Of a stretch of DNA of 46,645 nt, positions 8,667-17,694 are shown piece after piece. The position numbers and the translations under genes are program-made. Source of the stretch: Campylobacteraceae bacterium (GTDB lineage: Bacteria; Campylobacterota; Campylobacteria; Campylobacterales; Sulfurovaceae). The notes below the pieces were generated by a model. It ran no database searches and was not told the origin of the DNA. It saw only the letters and a list, made by a program, of their open reading frames with translations. Location of the stretch: NCBI GenBank assembly GCA_027024155.1, contig JALVTE010000027.1, positions 1-46,645 on the forward strand. The letters are read 5' to 3'. Numbering within the stretch: position 1 is the stretch's first letter; every line of letters begins with the position of its first letter.

Positions 8667-9091
8667 TGAAAACAATAGAAGAAGTAGTAGCAGAGTACAA
8701 AAGCGATTTCGAACTTTTCGAAGATGCAAACTCTAAACTGGAGTATATTTTCGATTTAGGAAAACGCCATACAACACTTCCCCAAGAGGAGAAAAACGAT
8801 AGCACATTTATAGTTGGCTGTGCCTCTCCTGCTTGGCTTGTTGGCGAGTGTAAAGATGGAGTGCTAATTCTAAGAGGCGAGGGCAGTAGCGAAATGGCTA
8901 AGGGTATGATAACTCTACTTATGGATATATTTGGCAACAAAAAAGCAGACGATATTTTAAATTTTAATCCAGAAAAACTAAACGAGTTAGGAATTGTAGA
9001 GTTGCTATCTCCTGTAAGACAGCAAAGCCTGCAATCATTCTTAGAAAAAGTATACAGCTATGCAAAAAGATGTAAAGAGGGAACACTATAA
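8666..9091 (+). CDS. sufE: SufE sulfur-transfer protein
   Basis: SufE accepts persulfide sulfur from the SufS cysteine desulfurase and passes it to SufB. The motif FIVGCASPAWLVGE contains the family's catalytic cysteine and tryptophan, and LGKRHTTLPQEEKND matches the N-terminal region. The length is 141 aa. It overlaps sufD by one base and its own TAA overlaps the next ATG. Its partner SufS is not encoded anywhere in this window. Confidence 0.92.
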   Translation: MKTIEEVVAEYKSDFELFEDANSKLEYIFDLGKRHTTLPQEEKNDSTFIVGCASPAWLVGECKDGVLILRGEGSSEMAKGMITLLMDIFGNKKADDILNFNPEKLNELGIVELLSPVRQQSLQSFLEKVYSYAKRCKEGTL

Positions 9092-9438
9092 TGGCAGATT
9101 TAAGAGATGTAACACCAGAACAAACTAAAGAGCGAGTAATAGAAGAGTTACAAAAAATATACGATCCAGAATTACCTGTAAATATTTATGATTTAGGATT
9201 AATTTACGATGTAGATTGCTGGAAAGATGAAGTTAGCAAACTTAATAAATGTAAAATAACAATGACACTAACATCAGCAACATGCTCTATGAGCGAAGTT
9301 ATAGTAGACTTAGTAAAATCAATCCCAAGCCGAATGGATGGCGACTTACTAGATTTAGATGTAGAGTTAGTATTCGACCCACCATGGGACCAAAGCAAAA
9401 TGACCGACGAAGCAAAACTAGCTATGGGGTTGCTGTAG
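9091..9438 (+). CDS. SufT/MIP18-type (DUF59) Fe-S maturation protein
   Basis: The protein is a 115-residue single domain of the MIP18/PaaD/SufT family. Hallmarks are IYDPELPVNIYDLGLIYDV, the TLTSATCSMSE stretch with the conserved cysteine, and FDPPWDQSKMTDEAKLAMGL at the end. Members help mature or insert Fe-S clusters. As the last gene of the SUF operon, sharing a base with sufE, it almost certainly works with SufBCD; the exact step is unknown. Confidence 0.9.
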   Translation: MADLRDVTPEQTKERVIEELQKIYDPELPVNIYDLGLIYDVDCWKDEVSKLNKCKITMTLTSATCSMSEVIVDLVKSIPSRMDGDLLDLDVELVFDPPWDQSKMTDEAKLAMGLL

Positions 9439-9442
9439 TTGG

Positions 9443-9483
9443 TTGATGGTCAATAGTCGATAGTTTATAGTCGATAGTTTATA
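9443..9483. repeat. Heptameric tandem repeat
   Basis: Six 7-bp units in a row: TTGATGG, TCAATAG, TCGATAG, TTTATAG, TCGATAG, TTTATA. The last four form two exact 14-bp copies. It separates the convergent ends of the SUF operon and hsdR and marks the left edge of the defence operon. Confidence 0.7.
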
Positions 9484-9504
9484 AAGTTTTTTATATTTAC
9501 ACCT

Positions 9505-12500
9505 TTATAGTCGTATATTTTTCTTAAAATTTTCCGCCTGTTCAAATATATCTTTATAAACCTCATCTCTCTCAACTGGCGGATAGCCGTGTTCATCTAG
9601 CAGTAAAATAAGCCCAACTTTTAGGGCAGATTTAATATCTTCTCTCTTGCTCCAATCAGGAAATCTAGCTTGTTCATCAACCAAATCTTTAACAGCCTTT
9701 GCTAAAGTAATAAGTTTCTCTTCTGGATAACTAAAATCATACTTAATGCACAAATCTTTTAAAATATCATAAAATGCTTTCTCTTCAAAATCTATTCCCA
9801 TTTCTTCACCTGAGCTAAACTCTTTTTGCACTTCCCAAATCAGGTTTGTCAAATGTTCTGCCATCTCCTCATAAACTTCACTTCGCAAAACATCATCTTC
9901 TTTTCTTTCATTATATTTTTCAACTAAAGATTGCATTTTTTTAGAAAAATCGATACCTTTTACTCTATTTACTTTTTTAATTTCTCCAATAGCCTTAGCA
10001 AGAAGTTGTTGCAAAAGTTTAATTTTAGTATTGGGTAATTTTATCTTATTGATTTTTGCTATATAATCTTCATCAAAAATATCTTGCTTACTCTCTTCAT
10101 CTCCAAGTTTAAAAATTTCTTGCACGCCATCACTCTCTAATGCGTCATTTATCATCTCTCTAACTTTAGCATTCATTTGTGCTGTATCGGGTGCATCTCC
10201 TTTAGTGAGTTTAAAAATAATAGAGCGGACAGCCAAATAAAAGTGTGTATAATCCCTTTCTTCTTGAGTAAGTTGTTCACTACCTGCACAAATATCATAT
10301 GCTGCTTTTAAGCGTTTAACTAAGCCCATAAAACGAGCCTCTAACTCTTTGGTTAATTGCACATATTCTGCTGCCATATTTAAAGTATTCAACTGCTCTA
10401 ATGTAGAACCGTTAAAATATTTTGAATCATCAAATTTATAAAAAAGTTTTGCCAATAAATCTAAATGATTTCTAACTACAATTAAAGACTCTTCAATATC
10501 TTCAAAATTTTCACTTTCTCCTTTATTGTATTTAGCTAAAGCCAAATTCATCTGTTTTTTAATACCGATATAATCTACAACCAACCCTTTATTTTTACCT
10601 TTAAACTTTCTATTTACTCGCGAAATTGTCTGAATCAAATTATGCTGTCTTATCGGCTTATCAATATAAATAGTATCTAAAAACGGAACATCAAAACCGG
10701 TTAGCCACATATCAACTACAATCGCTATTTTAAAGTTAGATTTTTCGTTTTTAAACTGCCTGTCTAACTCTTTTCTATACTCCTTTGTTCCCAATAAATC
10801 ATACAGCTCTTTTGGGTCATCTTTCCCCCTGGTCATAATCATTTTGATACGTTCCATCGGTTTAATTTCCCTTTTTTCTTTGTCACTAAGAACTACACCA
10901 TCTTCTGCAACTCTAACTTCTGCCCATTTTGGTCTAAGAGAAATTACATTTTTATATAATTCATAAGCTATTTGGCGATTAGAGCAAACAAACATCGCTT
11001 TGCCTTTTACCGTTACACCCTCTGAAACTCTTTTTTCATAATGCTTTACAAAATCTTCTGCCAATTTTTTCAAGCGGTCAGGGTTTCCCAAAATAGCATT
11101 CATTGTTGCAGTTGCTTTTTTACTCTCTTCTATCTGGTATTCATTCGCTTCCGCTTCTGCTGCTTCTTCATAATATTTCTCAATTTTTTCCAATTCACTA
11201 TTGTGCAAAGCAACTCTAGCAGCTCGCCCCTCATAAACAATTCTTACCGTAATTTCATCTCTAACCGATTCTGTCATTGTATAGCTATCTACCACTTTTC
11301 CAAAAACATCTAAAGTAGCATCAATCGGTGTTCCCGTAAACCCTACAAAAGTTGCATTTGGTAAAGAATCATGCAAGTATTTAGCAAAGCCAAAACTCTT
11401 TTTAACACCTTTAGATGTGACTTTTACTTTTTGGTCTAAATTGGTTTGGCTTCTGTGTGCCTCATCCGAAATACAAATTACATTTGTTCTTTTAGTAAGC
11501 AGTTTTGTATCTTCTGTAAATTTTTGAATTGTAGTTAAAAACACTCCTCCGCTTTTTCTGCCTTGTAGCAAAGTTCCCAATTCATCTCTGCTCTCTACAC
11601 TTTTTACATTTTCATCATCAATAAAAGTTTTGGCATTAGTAAATTGACCTGCAAGTTGGTCATCTAAATCTGTTCTGTCGGTTATAAGCACAATAGTAGG
11701 GCTTTCAAAATGCTTACTTTTCATCAGCAAACGGGTAAGATATAGCATTGTAAAACTCTTACCGCTTCCAGTTGCTCCAAAATATGTACCGCCCTTTCCA
11801 TCTCCGTTAGGTTTCTCTGCTTTTTTGATATTTTCATATAATGCACGGGTGGCATAATATTGAGGATAACGGCAAACTATTTTTTCGTCTTTTTTTGAAC
11901 TGTCTGGAATATATATAAAATTTTGAATTATATCTCGCAATCTATTTTGGTTTAGCATTCCTTGAATAAGGGTAAATATACTATCAATGCCATCAACATC
12001 TTTTGCTAATCCTGCGATTCTGCGCCATGCATAATAAAACTCATAAGGGGCAAAAAACGAACCGGCTTTATTATTTACACCATCGCTTATTATACAAAAA
12101 GCGTTATATTTAAAAAGTTCTGGAATATCTCTTTTGTAGCGAATAGTTAATTGTTCATAAGCATCGTGTATTGTGGCTTCTTCTCTAATAGCAGACTTAA
12201 ATTCAAACACTACAACAGGCAAGCCGTTTATATAAATTATACCGTCAGGAATTCGCTTTTGCGCACCAACAATTTCTAATTGAGTTACAAATTTACAAAT
12301 ATTATAATTTTTGCCATATTTAGTTTTTGGTTCAGCTACTATACTATCTAAATTAGAACTTTGATTTTGTGGCGGAAGCCCTGAATAATCGATTAATTCT
12401 ATATGAATATCTTTTTGCCCTCTATCTTCTCTTTTTAAAATAAAACCATCAGAAAGCCAACGCATTATTTTTTTATTACTCTCATAAAGGTCTGTAGAAG

Positions 12501-12723
12501 ATAATGCTTTAAGTTGCAAAATAATAGATTGAGCTTCTGTCTGGGTTAATCGTTCTTTTTTATAACGATTAAGCAGATAATTTTTCAAATCCTCCTCAAT
12601 CAATACTTCATCATTTTCTCTGGAGATAGTATTACCCAAAAAATGAGGATACCCCTCGTTTTCTAATAGTTCAATAAATACTTGCTCTAACTTTGATTCT
12701 GTGAATTTATTTTGTGCAATCAA
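9505..12723 (-). CDS. hsdR: Type I restriction enzyme, HsdR subunit
   Basis: HsdR is the motor and nuclease subunit that translocates unmethylated DNA and cuts it at a distance. The N-terminal PD-(D/E)XK nuclease shows PD at 159-160 and FEFK at 173-176. A superfamily 2 helicase follows: FGATGSGKSFTM (Walker A, about residue 313), CISDEAHRSQ (motif II), GFTGTPI (III) and QTISRVNRKFKGKNKGLVVDYIG (motif VI). The helical C-terminus binds HsdM. At 1072 aa it is full length. Its ATG lies 17 bases inside the upstream helicase gene, so it is coupled to the Gabija-like pair rather than directly to hsdS, and is the last gene of the operon. Confidence 0.95.
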   Translation of the reverse strand: MIAQNKFTESKLEQVFIELLENEGYPHFLGNTISRENDEVLIEEDLKNYLLNRYKKERLTQTEAQSIILQLKALSSTDLYESNKKIMRWLSDGFILKREDRGQKDIHIELIDYSGLPPQNQSSNLDSIVAEPKTKYGKNYNICKFVTQLEIVGAQKRIPDGIIYINGLPVVVFEFKSAIREEATIHDAYEQLTIRYKRDIPELFKYNAFCIISDGVNNKAGSFFAPYEFYYAWRRIAGLAKDVDGIDSIFTLIQGMLNQNRLRDIIQNFIYIPDSSKKDEKIVCRYPQYYATRALYENIKKAEKPNGDGKGGTYFGATGSGKSFTMLYLTRLLMKSKHFESPTIVLITDRTDLDDQLAGQFTNAKTFIDDENVKSVESRDELGTLLQGRKSGGVFLTTIQKFTEDTKLLTKRTNVICISDEAHRSQTNLDQKVKVTSKGVKKSFGFAKYLHDSLPNATFVGFTGTPIDATLDVFGKVVDSYTMTESVRDEITVRIVYEGRAARVALHNSELEKIEKYYEEAAEAEANEYQIEESKKATATMNAILGNPDRLKKLAEDFVKHYEKRVSEGVTVKGKAMFVCSNRQIAYELYKNVISLRPKWAEVRVAEDGVVLSDKEKREIKPMERIKMIMTRGKDDPKELYDLLGTKEYRKELDRQFKNEKSNFKIAIVVDMWLTGFDVPFLDTIYIDKPIRQHNLIQTISRVNRKFKGKNKGLVVDYIGIKKQMNLALAKYNKGESENFEDIEESLIVVRNHLDLLAKLFYKFDDSKYFNGSTLEQLNTLNMAAEYVQLTKELEARFMGLVKRLKAAYDICAGSEQLTQEERDYTHFYLAVRSIIFKLTKGDAPDTAQMNAKVREMINDALESDGVQEIFKLGDEESKQDIFDEDYIAKINKIKLPNTKIKLLQQLLAKAIGEIKKVNRVKGIDFSKKMQSLVEKYNERKEDDVLRSEVYEEMAEHLTNLIWEVQKEFSSGEEMGIDFEEKAFYDILKDLCIKYDFSYPEEKLITLAKAVKDLVDEQARFPDWSKREDIKSALKVGLILLLDEHGYPPVERDEVYKDIFEQAENFKKNIRL

Positions 12724-14755
12724 TTATTTCCCATCCTTTATTTTCATAACTTGCAATGTCATCTGTAATATTTTCCTTTAATACAGCAAAACACAATAAA
12801 TGAGTTGGTCGAGAAAAGCCGACATATATCATTTTAAATGCTTGTTTTCCTCTTTTATCATTGTTATTAGCCAAATTAAAATTATGTTTTTCTTTTTTTA
12901 AAGCTTCATTAACTCTTTTCTTTTTGGTTTCATATTCATAATATGAAGTTTCAACATACATTGTAGCACAATGTGTCTGTCCTTTTACAGAATGAACGGT
13001 TTGAATTTCTATTTTTATATCATCTGTTTGTATCTCTTCACTCTCTTCTGTTTCGTAAATTAATTTTTTAAAATTTTCTCCAATAAAACTATTTGTTTTT
13101 TCTGTTATTTCAATATCTAACCACTCCTTAAAATCAGAATTAACAAACGATTTTATATCATTATAGACCTTTTCATATTTATTGTGTGCAACCAAATCAA
13201 ATGACCATTTATAAAGTTTATTTTTAAAAGATTTGTAACTGTTTTGATTATTTTGAATATATTTTATTAGTTCTCTTTTTGTATAGTATTTATCTTTTTC
13301 AACTCCTCTAATAATCGCTTTATATGTTTTTCCTTCAATTCTTAAAATATGAATTAAAGCATTTAAAATAGCTTTTCTTGCTGCTTCTAATGTCTTTTTG
13401 TTTTTGTCAAAATACTGTAAATATTCACTTAATGTATTATAAGTCTCTTTTGAAGAAGAGTTTTCTTTCTTGTAATCGTCAAATATATTTTCCAATCTTA
13501 ATTTTCCATTATGATTTTCATCATCATCCCACTTTGCATTCCAGCCTATTATCTTAAAACCATATTTTTTACTCTCAGGTATCTGATGTAAATTATATTT
13601 TTTAATCAATTCACTAAATTTATTTTTTAATAAATGTTTCGTATCTGCATCAAATAGTATTAAATATGGTTTTATTGGATTTTCTAATTTTCTTTTGCCA
13701 TTAACAATAAATCTTGAATTTCCATCTTCATCTTGTTGTTTATCAAGAGTAAAAAAGTTTACAACTTCTGCTATTTCTTGTGTTAAACGATAAGAATCTT
13801 TTAAATACAAAATAGGTTCTCTAGGTTCCCAATCAGCATGCACGCTTTCTTTTTTGCTAGAATTATATATTGATTGGTTTATATCTCCGATTCTTTGAAT
13901 AACTGTTGGTGAATTTTCCGAATAGAATATTTTATCTATAATATCAATTTGATATTTCTCTAAATCTTGCATTTCATCAATAAAAACATATTTGAAACGC
14001 TTTTGCAATAAAGTAATTATTTGTGGATTATTTGCAAGAAACCAATCAGCTAAACAAAAGGAATCTTTATAATTTAAGATACCTTTAGAAAACAAATCTG
14101 TTTTCCATTGTTCCAACTCTAAATAGTATTGTTGAGCACTTCCAGAATATTTATAAAATGTTTTATCATTGTAAATTATTTTTCGATTCTCTATATCAAA
14201 TATGAAATATTTTAAAAATTTAATAACATTTTGTTCTTTTTCTATAAAAGAAAGTCTATTGTTCCCCCTATTTAATCTTCCAAATAATTTATTTTTTAAT
14301 CCTTTAGGTTCTGTTCTTTTCCATTGCAAAGAATAGTAAAACTTTTCTGCCTCCTTTTCATAAATATCATTATCATTTTGCAATATATAGCTACCATATT
14401 TTTCAAAACAAGCAGGATTTGCCAAAAAATTATTTACAAAACTTTGAAGTGTCCCTACAAAATTAGGATATTCAAAAAGATTGGGAGCAACTTTTTTTAA
14501 TTTCTTTTCTATCTCATAAACTGCTGCATTGGTATGAGATAAAACCAAAATTCCGGAACCATCTTTAAAAGGCAAATGTTTTGATAAACAGTAAAGCTTA
14601 GCAAGTAATGCAGTTGTTTTACCACTCCCCGGCACAGCCAATAAATCGCAAGAGTTTAAGTTTTGAATAAATGGGATGCGTTCAACAGTATCAAACTCAT
14701 CCCCATTTATCAGCAATTGTTCTGCTTCTTTGATATGTTCTCTTTTTATTTCCAT
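12707..14755 (-). CDS. gajB: UvrD-like superfamily 1 helicase, Gabija GajB-like
   Basis: The protein is a 682-aa SF1A helicase. Walker A is VPGSGKTT (41-48), motif II IDEMQD (259-264), motif III GDINQSIY (290-297), motif V TVHSVKGQTH and motif VI YVGFSRPTHLL. In Gabija, GajB is activated by nucleic-acid ends and acts with the GajA nuclease. The 1-base gap to the OLD/TOPRIM gene upstream is the canonical gajA-gajB arrangement. It is longer than the ~500-aa Bacillus GajB, mostly through a large central insert of unknown role (about 330-570). The alternative is a generic UvrD-like helicase of an OLD class 2 locus, which amounts to the same system. Confidence 0.8.
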   Translation of the reverse strand: MEIKREHIKEAEQLLINGDEFDTVERIPFIQNLNSCDLLAVPGSGKTTALLAKLYCLSKHLPFKDGSGILVLSHTNAAVYEIEKKLKKVAPNLFEYPNFVGTLQSFVNNFLANPACFEKYGSYILQNDNDIYEKEAEKFYYSLQWKRTEPKGLKNKLFGRLNRGNNRLSFIEKEQNVIKFLKYFIFDIENRKIIYNDKTFYKYSGSAQQYYLELEQWKTDLFSKGILNYKDSFCLADWFLANNPQIITLLQKRFKYVFIDEMQDLEKYQIDIIDKIFYSENSPTVIQRIGDINQSIYNSSKKESVHADWEPREPILYLKDSYRLTQEIAEVVNFFTLDKQQDEDGNSRFIVNGKRKLENPIKPYLILFDADTKHLLKNKFSELIKKYNLHQIPESKKYGFKIIGWNAKWDDDENHNGKLRLENIFDDYKKENSSSKETYNTLSEYLQYFDKNKKTLEAARKAILNALIHILRIEGKTYKAIIRGVEKDKYYTKRELIKYIQNNQNSYKSFKNKLYKWSFDLVAHNKYEKVYNDIKSFVNSDFKEWLDIEITEKTNSFIGENFKKLIYETEESEEIQTDDIKIEIQTVHSVKGQTHCATMYVETSYYEYETKKKRVNEALKKEKHNFNLANNNDKRGKQAFKMIYVGFSRPTHLLCFAVLKENITDDIASYENKGWEIIDCTK

Positions 14756-14756
14756 A

Positions 14757-16571
14757 TTATACTCTGCAAGCGTGCTTTATAGCATCAATTATATATTTTA
14801 AATACTCATCATCTTCTTTAATTTCAAAAGCTTCATTTGTTGATATTTTTTCAGCTAGTGCACCGGCAATAGCAACTTTATCTATTGTAGAGGTTCCGGC
14901 TTTTTTTGCTAATTTATCAATAAATTTTGATTCAAATTCAGGCTTAAAACTATCATTGTCTTTTTTAAATTCAACAGTTCCTTTATGAATTTCAGAAACA
15001 GATTCTTTAAACAATTTTGAAATAGATTCAGATTTGTATAAACACCACTCTAATGTCCATTGTTTAGCAATAAATAACTTTACACGGCTATCGTTAAAAT
15101 CAATAAAATTTGTTTTTATTCCATCTCTTTTATTGTTTTCTTCTTCGGTTTCAAATGCTCCATGATTATTTGGCTTAACATCTAAATCAGTAATAACAGA
15201 AACAGGAATATTTAACTCTTTTTTATCATTGCGTAAAAATATTTTTGCAAAGTGCAGATATGCTATAGAACCTACATTTACTATTGATACTTCATATTGA
15301 GTTAAGTCATATCCAAGTTTCTTTGCAATTATTGGTATAAGTATCTCTTCTGCCCATCCTTCAACAATAATAACACCTTTAGCAAAGAACAAATTTGATT
15401 TTGTTACATCTAGAAATCTCTCTAAAAATTTATAATTTTTTTTATCTAATTTCGTTTTGTCATCACTTAATGGATAAGCATCATTATTATGACAAATAAT
15501 CAAATTATTAATTTGAACCTTTGATGCAAGATTTGGGCTGTGTGTAGTAAGAATAAATTGCACATCATTTTCTTTTTGCAATGCTTCAATAACTTTCATT
15601 TGTGCTTGTGGATGCAAATGAGCTTCTAGTTCTTCGATTAACCCTAGCTTCAAACCATCCCAATCTTTTTTAAGATGTAATAATTCAGTAGCCATATAGA
15701 GCCTATTCATTGTTCCTAAACCAAGATTTCTAGCACCTTCTATCCCCAATGATATTTTTTCTAAAATAGCTTTTAATTCAGGTTCAGACAATTCTAATTT
15801 TGAACTTATATCATTATCGATAAAAGATTTTAAAAATCTATCAACAACATCTTTGATTTGTTCTTTATTACTTTTAGATTCTCCCTCTTTTGATGAATCA
15901 TTAAACCAATTTTTTATGTTATCATTTGTTTCATCAAGCCATTTTTCAAATTCATGTTTTTCCTCATTTTCTTTTTTAAATAATTCATGCCCTTGTAAAA
16001 TTTGAGATAAACGAGAATTTTTTTTAGCGATTAATTCATTATTTGCATCTCGTAATGCTTTAAGGTAAGTTGATTTTAAATATTCTCTTGCTTCTGCATT
16101 TAAAGAATAACCATATTCATCCATACCCGCTTTAGTTTCGTATGGTAAAATTCTTTCATTCTTTTGTTCAACTTGAAAAATTAGCCGTAAAATTGGTTTG
16201 TATTCATTATTGTCATTTTGATTATCTTCATTTTGATTATCTTCATTATCATCATCATTATCTTTATACCAACCTAACCATTCTATAAAATTTTTTGCTT
16301 CATCATCTTTTAAATCTTTGAATATAATTTCTATGCGTAACTTACTAGAGTTCTTATAAAAGTCCTCTTTTTCAACTCTAATCCATTCATAAGCATGTGT
16401 TTTTAAAACTAATTTAATGGCATCTATAATTGCTGTTTTACCGGAATCATTTTCTCCAATTAAAACATTCGTGCCAGGATTAAAAGGAACAATAAGGTGT
16501 GGTTTTTCTAAATCCCATTCATCATTACCATATTTTCTAAAATTCCAAAGTCTTAATTCTGATATATACAC
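14757..16571 (-). CDS. gajA: OLD-family ATPase/TOPRIM nuclease, Gabija GajA-like
   Basis: This is an ABC-type ATPase fused to a TOPRIM nuclease. Numbered from the GTG at 16571 (604 aa), Walker A is GENDSGKT (39-46), Walker B and the following loop LIEELEAHLHPQ (311-322), then LTTHSPN. The TOPRIM domain begins at VIIVEGWAEE (about 400-409) with the metal-binding TDLD at 461-464. GajA nicks DNA when nucleotide levels fall during phage infection. I prefer GTG 16571: AAAGGA lies seven bases upstream and the gap to hsdS is 4 bases, whereas an ATG at 16601 would overlap hsdS by 26 bases with no ribosome site. An Asp/Asn/Glu-rich insert near residues 105-125 comes from a 15-bp tandem duplication. 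Confidence 0.82.
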   Translation of the reverse strand: MYISELRLWNFRKYGNDEWDLEKPHLIVPFNPGTNVLIGENDSGKTAIIDAIKLVLKTHAYEWIRVEKEDFYKNSSKLRIEIIFKDLKDDEAKNFIEWLGWYKDNDDDNEDNQNEDNQNDNNEYKPILRLIFQVEQKNERILPYETKAGMDEYGYSLNAEAREYLKSTYLKALRDANNELIAKKNSRLSQILQGHELFKKENEEKHEFEKWLDETNDNIKNWFNDSSKEGESKSNKEQIKDVVDRFLKSFIDNDISSKLELSEPELKAILEKISLGIEGARNLGLGTMNRLYMATELLHLKKDWDGLKLGLIEELEAHLHPQAQMKVIEALQKENDVQFILTTHSPNLASKVQINNLIICHNNDAYPLSDDKTKLDKKNYKFLERFLDVTKSNLFFAKGVIIVEGWAEEILIPIIAKKLGYDLTQYEVSIVNVGSIAYLHFAKIFLRNDKKELNIPVSVITDLDVKPNNHGAFETEEENNKRDGIKTNFIDFNDSRVKLFIAKQWTLEWCLYKSESISKLFKESVSEIHKGTVEFKKDNDSFKPEFESKFIDKLAKKAGTSTIDKVAIAGALAEKISTNEAFEIKEDDEYLKYIIDAIKHACRV

Positions 16572-16575
16572 TATT

Positions 16576-17694
16576 TTATCCTTTCCCCATCTCTTCCACA
16601 ACCCCTCGCATCAAAATAGGGCAAAGTGGTTTTATGCTGTTTTTTAATTTCTCGTTTATCTTTTTGCGGGTTTCTAATGTGTGATAAATGGTAACTATTG
16701 CTTCTTGGATTTTTATGTCTGGGATAGGAACTTTAATATCGCAAAATCTTTCCCATTCTAAACTAGCTCTTACACTACTGTCACTAATAAACCAACCAAG
16801 CCTATTAAATTCTGGACGATAAAACCAAAGCATGAGAAATTCCGGTAATATATGCACATCTTCTTTTATTCTAAAGATACTGTATGCTGGTGATATAATA
16901 GCAGGTTTATTATCAGAGTATAGAACAACCCTTACAGTCTCATCTCTTCCAACTTGCATTGGAGAATATGCAAATTCTCCTTTATTAATAACCTTATAAT
17001 TTATTAAATTATCTTTATTTATTTTTGCTTTTGATGGCATAAAAACCTTGTTTACATTTATTCCAAGAAGGTTAGTAACCAAACCTTTATTATTTCGATT
17101 ATCAACTAATTCAATTAAGTCACTAATCGGTTTCAAATCCTTCTCTTTTAAAGAATCCATATACGTATCGCAAATTAGTTGTAAATCATCTAAACTCTTT
17201 TCGTAAGATTTTTGATTATTAAGAATACCATTGTATAGTGCTACATATTTTTTTTGGATTTTTATGTCTGGGATTGGGATTTCAATTTCACAAAATCTCT
17301 CCCACTCTAAACTTGCCCTTACACTGCTATCACTAATAAACCAACCATACCTGTCTGATTCAGGTCTCTGAAACCACATCATCATATATTCGGGAATCAA
17401 TTTATTTTTATCTTTGCTTTCTATGACTAAATAAGCAGGAGAAATAATTGCTGGTTCATCATCTGTATAAAGTGCAAGTCGTATAGTTTTATCTCTACCA
17501 ACTTGCATAGTAGAATATGCAAATTGTCCTTTTTTTATAACTTTATATTTTGACAAATCAGTACCAGAGACATTAGCAACAGAGGGCATAAAATTTTTAG
17601 TTATATTAATACCCAAAAGATTTGTGACAGCCAAATCTTTATTACGATTATCAACCAATCGTATATAATCACCCAAACGCTTATAGCTACCCAT
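16576..17694 (-). CDS. hsdS: Type I restriction specificity subunit HsdS with duplicated TRDs
   Basis: HsdS sets the DNA target of the type I enzyme through two target recognition domains (TRDs) joined by helical spacers. Here the two halves are near copies: TRD1 (about residues 5-155) and TRD2 (about 190-345) share LVDNRN, VTNLLGIN, MQVGRD, PAIISPAY and GWFISDSSVRASLEWERF. Well over half of aligned positions are identical. At 372 aa it is short but has both domains and both spacers. Two like TRDs predict a symmetrical bipartite recognition site. Its start overlaps the KilA-N gene by 8 bases and has a GGAGA ribosome site. Confidence 0.92.
   Translation of the reverse strand: MGSYKRLGDYIRLVDNRNKDLAVTNLLGINITKNFMPSVANVSGTDLSKYKVIKKGQFAYSTMQVGRDKTIRLALYTDDEPAIISPAYLVIESKDKNKLIPEYMMMWFQRPESDRYGWFISDSSVRASLEWERFCEIEIPIPDIKIQKKYVALYNGILNNQKSYEKSLDDLQLICDTYMDSLKEKDLKPISDLIELVDNRNNKGLVTNLLGINVNKVFMPSKAKINKDNLINYKVINKGEFAYSPMQVGRDETVRVVLYSDNKPAIISPAYSIFRIKEDVHILPEFLMLWFYRPEFNRLGWFISDSSVRASLEWERFCDIKVPIPDIKIQEAIVTIYHTLETRKKINEKLKNSIKPLCPILMRGVVEEMGKG

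Noticed and set aside
16571-16601. ATG 16601 as start of the GajA-like gene
   Set aside because: It would overlap hsdS by 26 bases and lacks a ribosome site, while GTG 16571 has AAAGGA at the right spacing.
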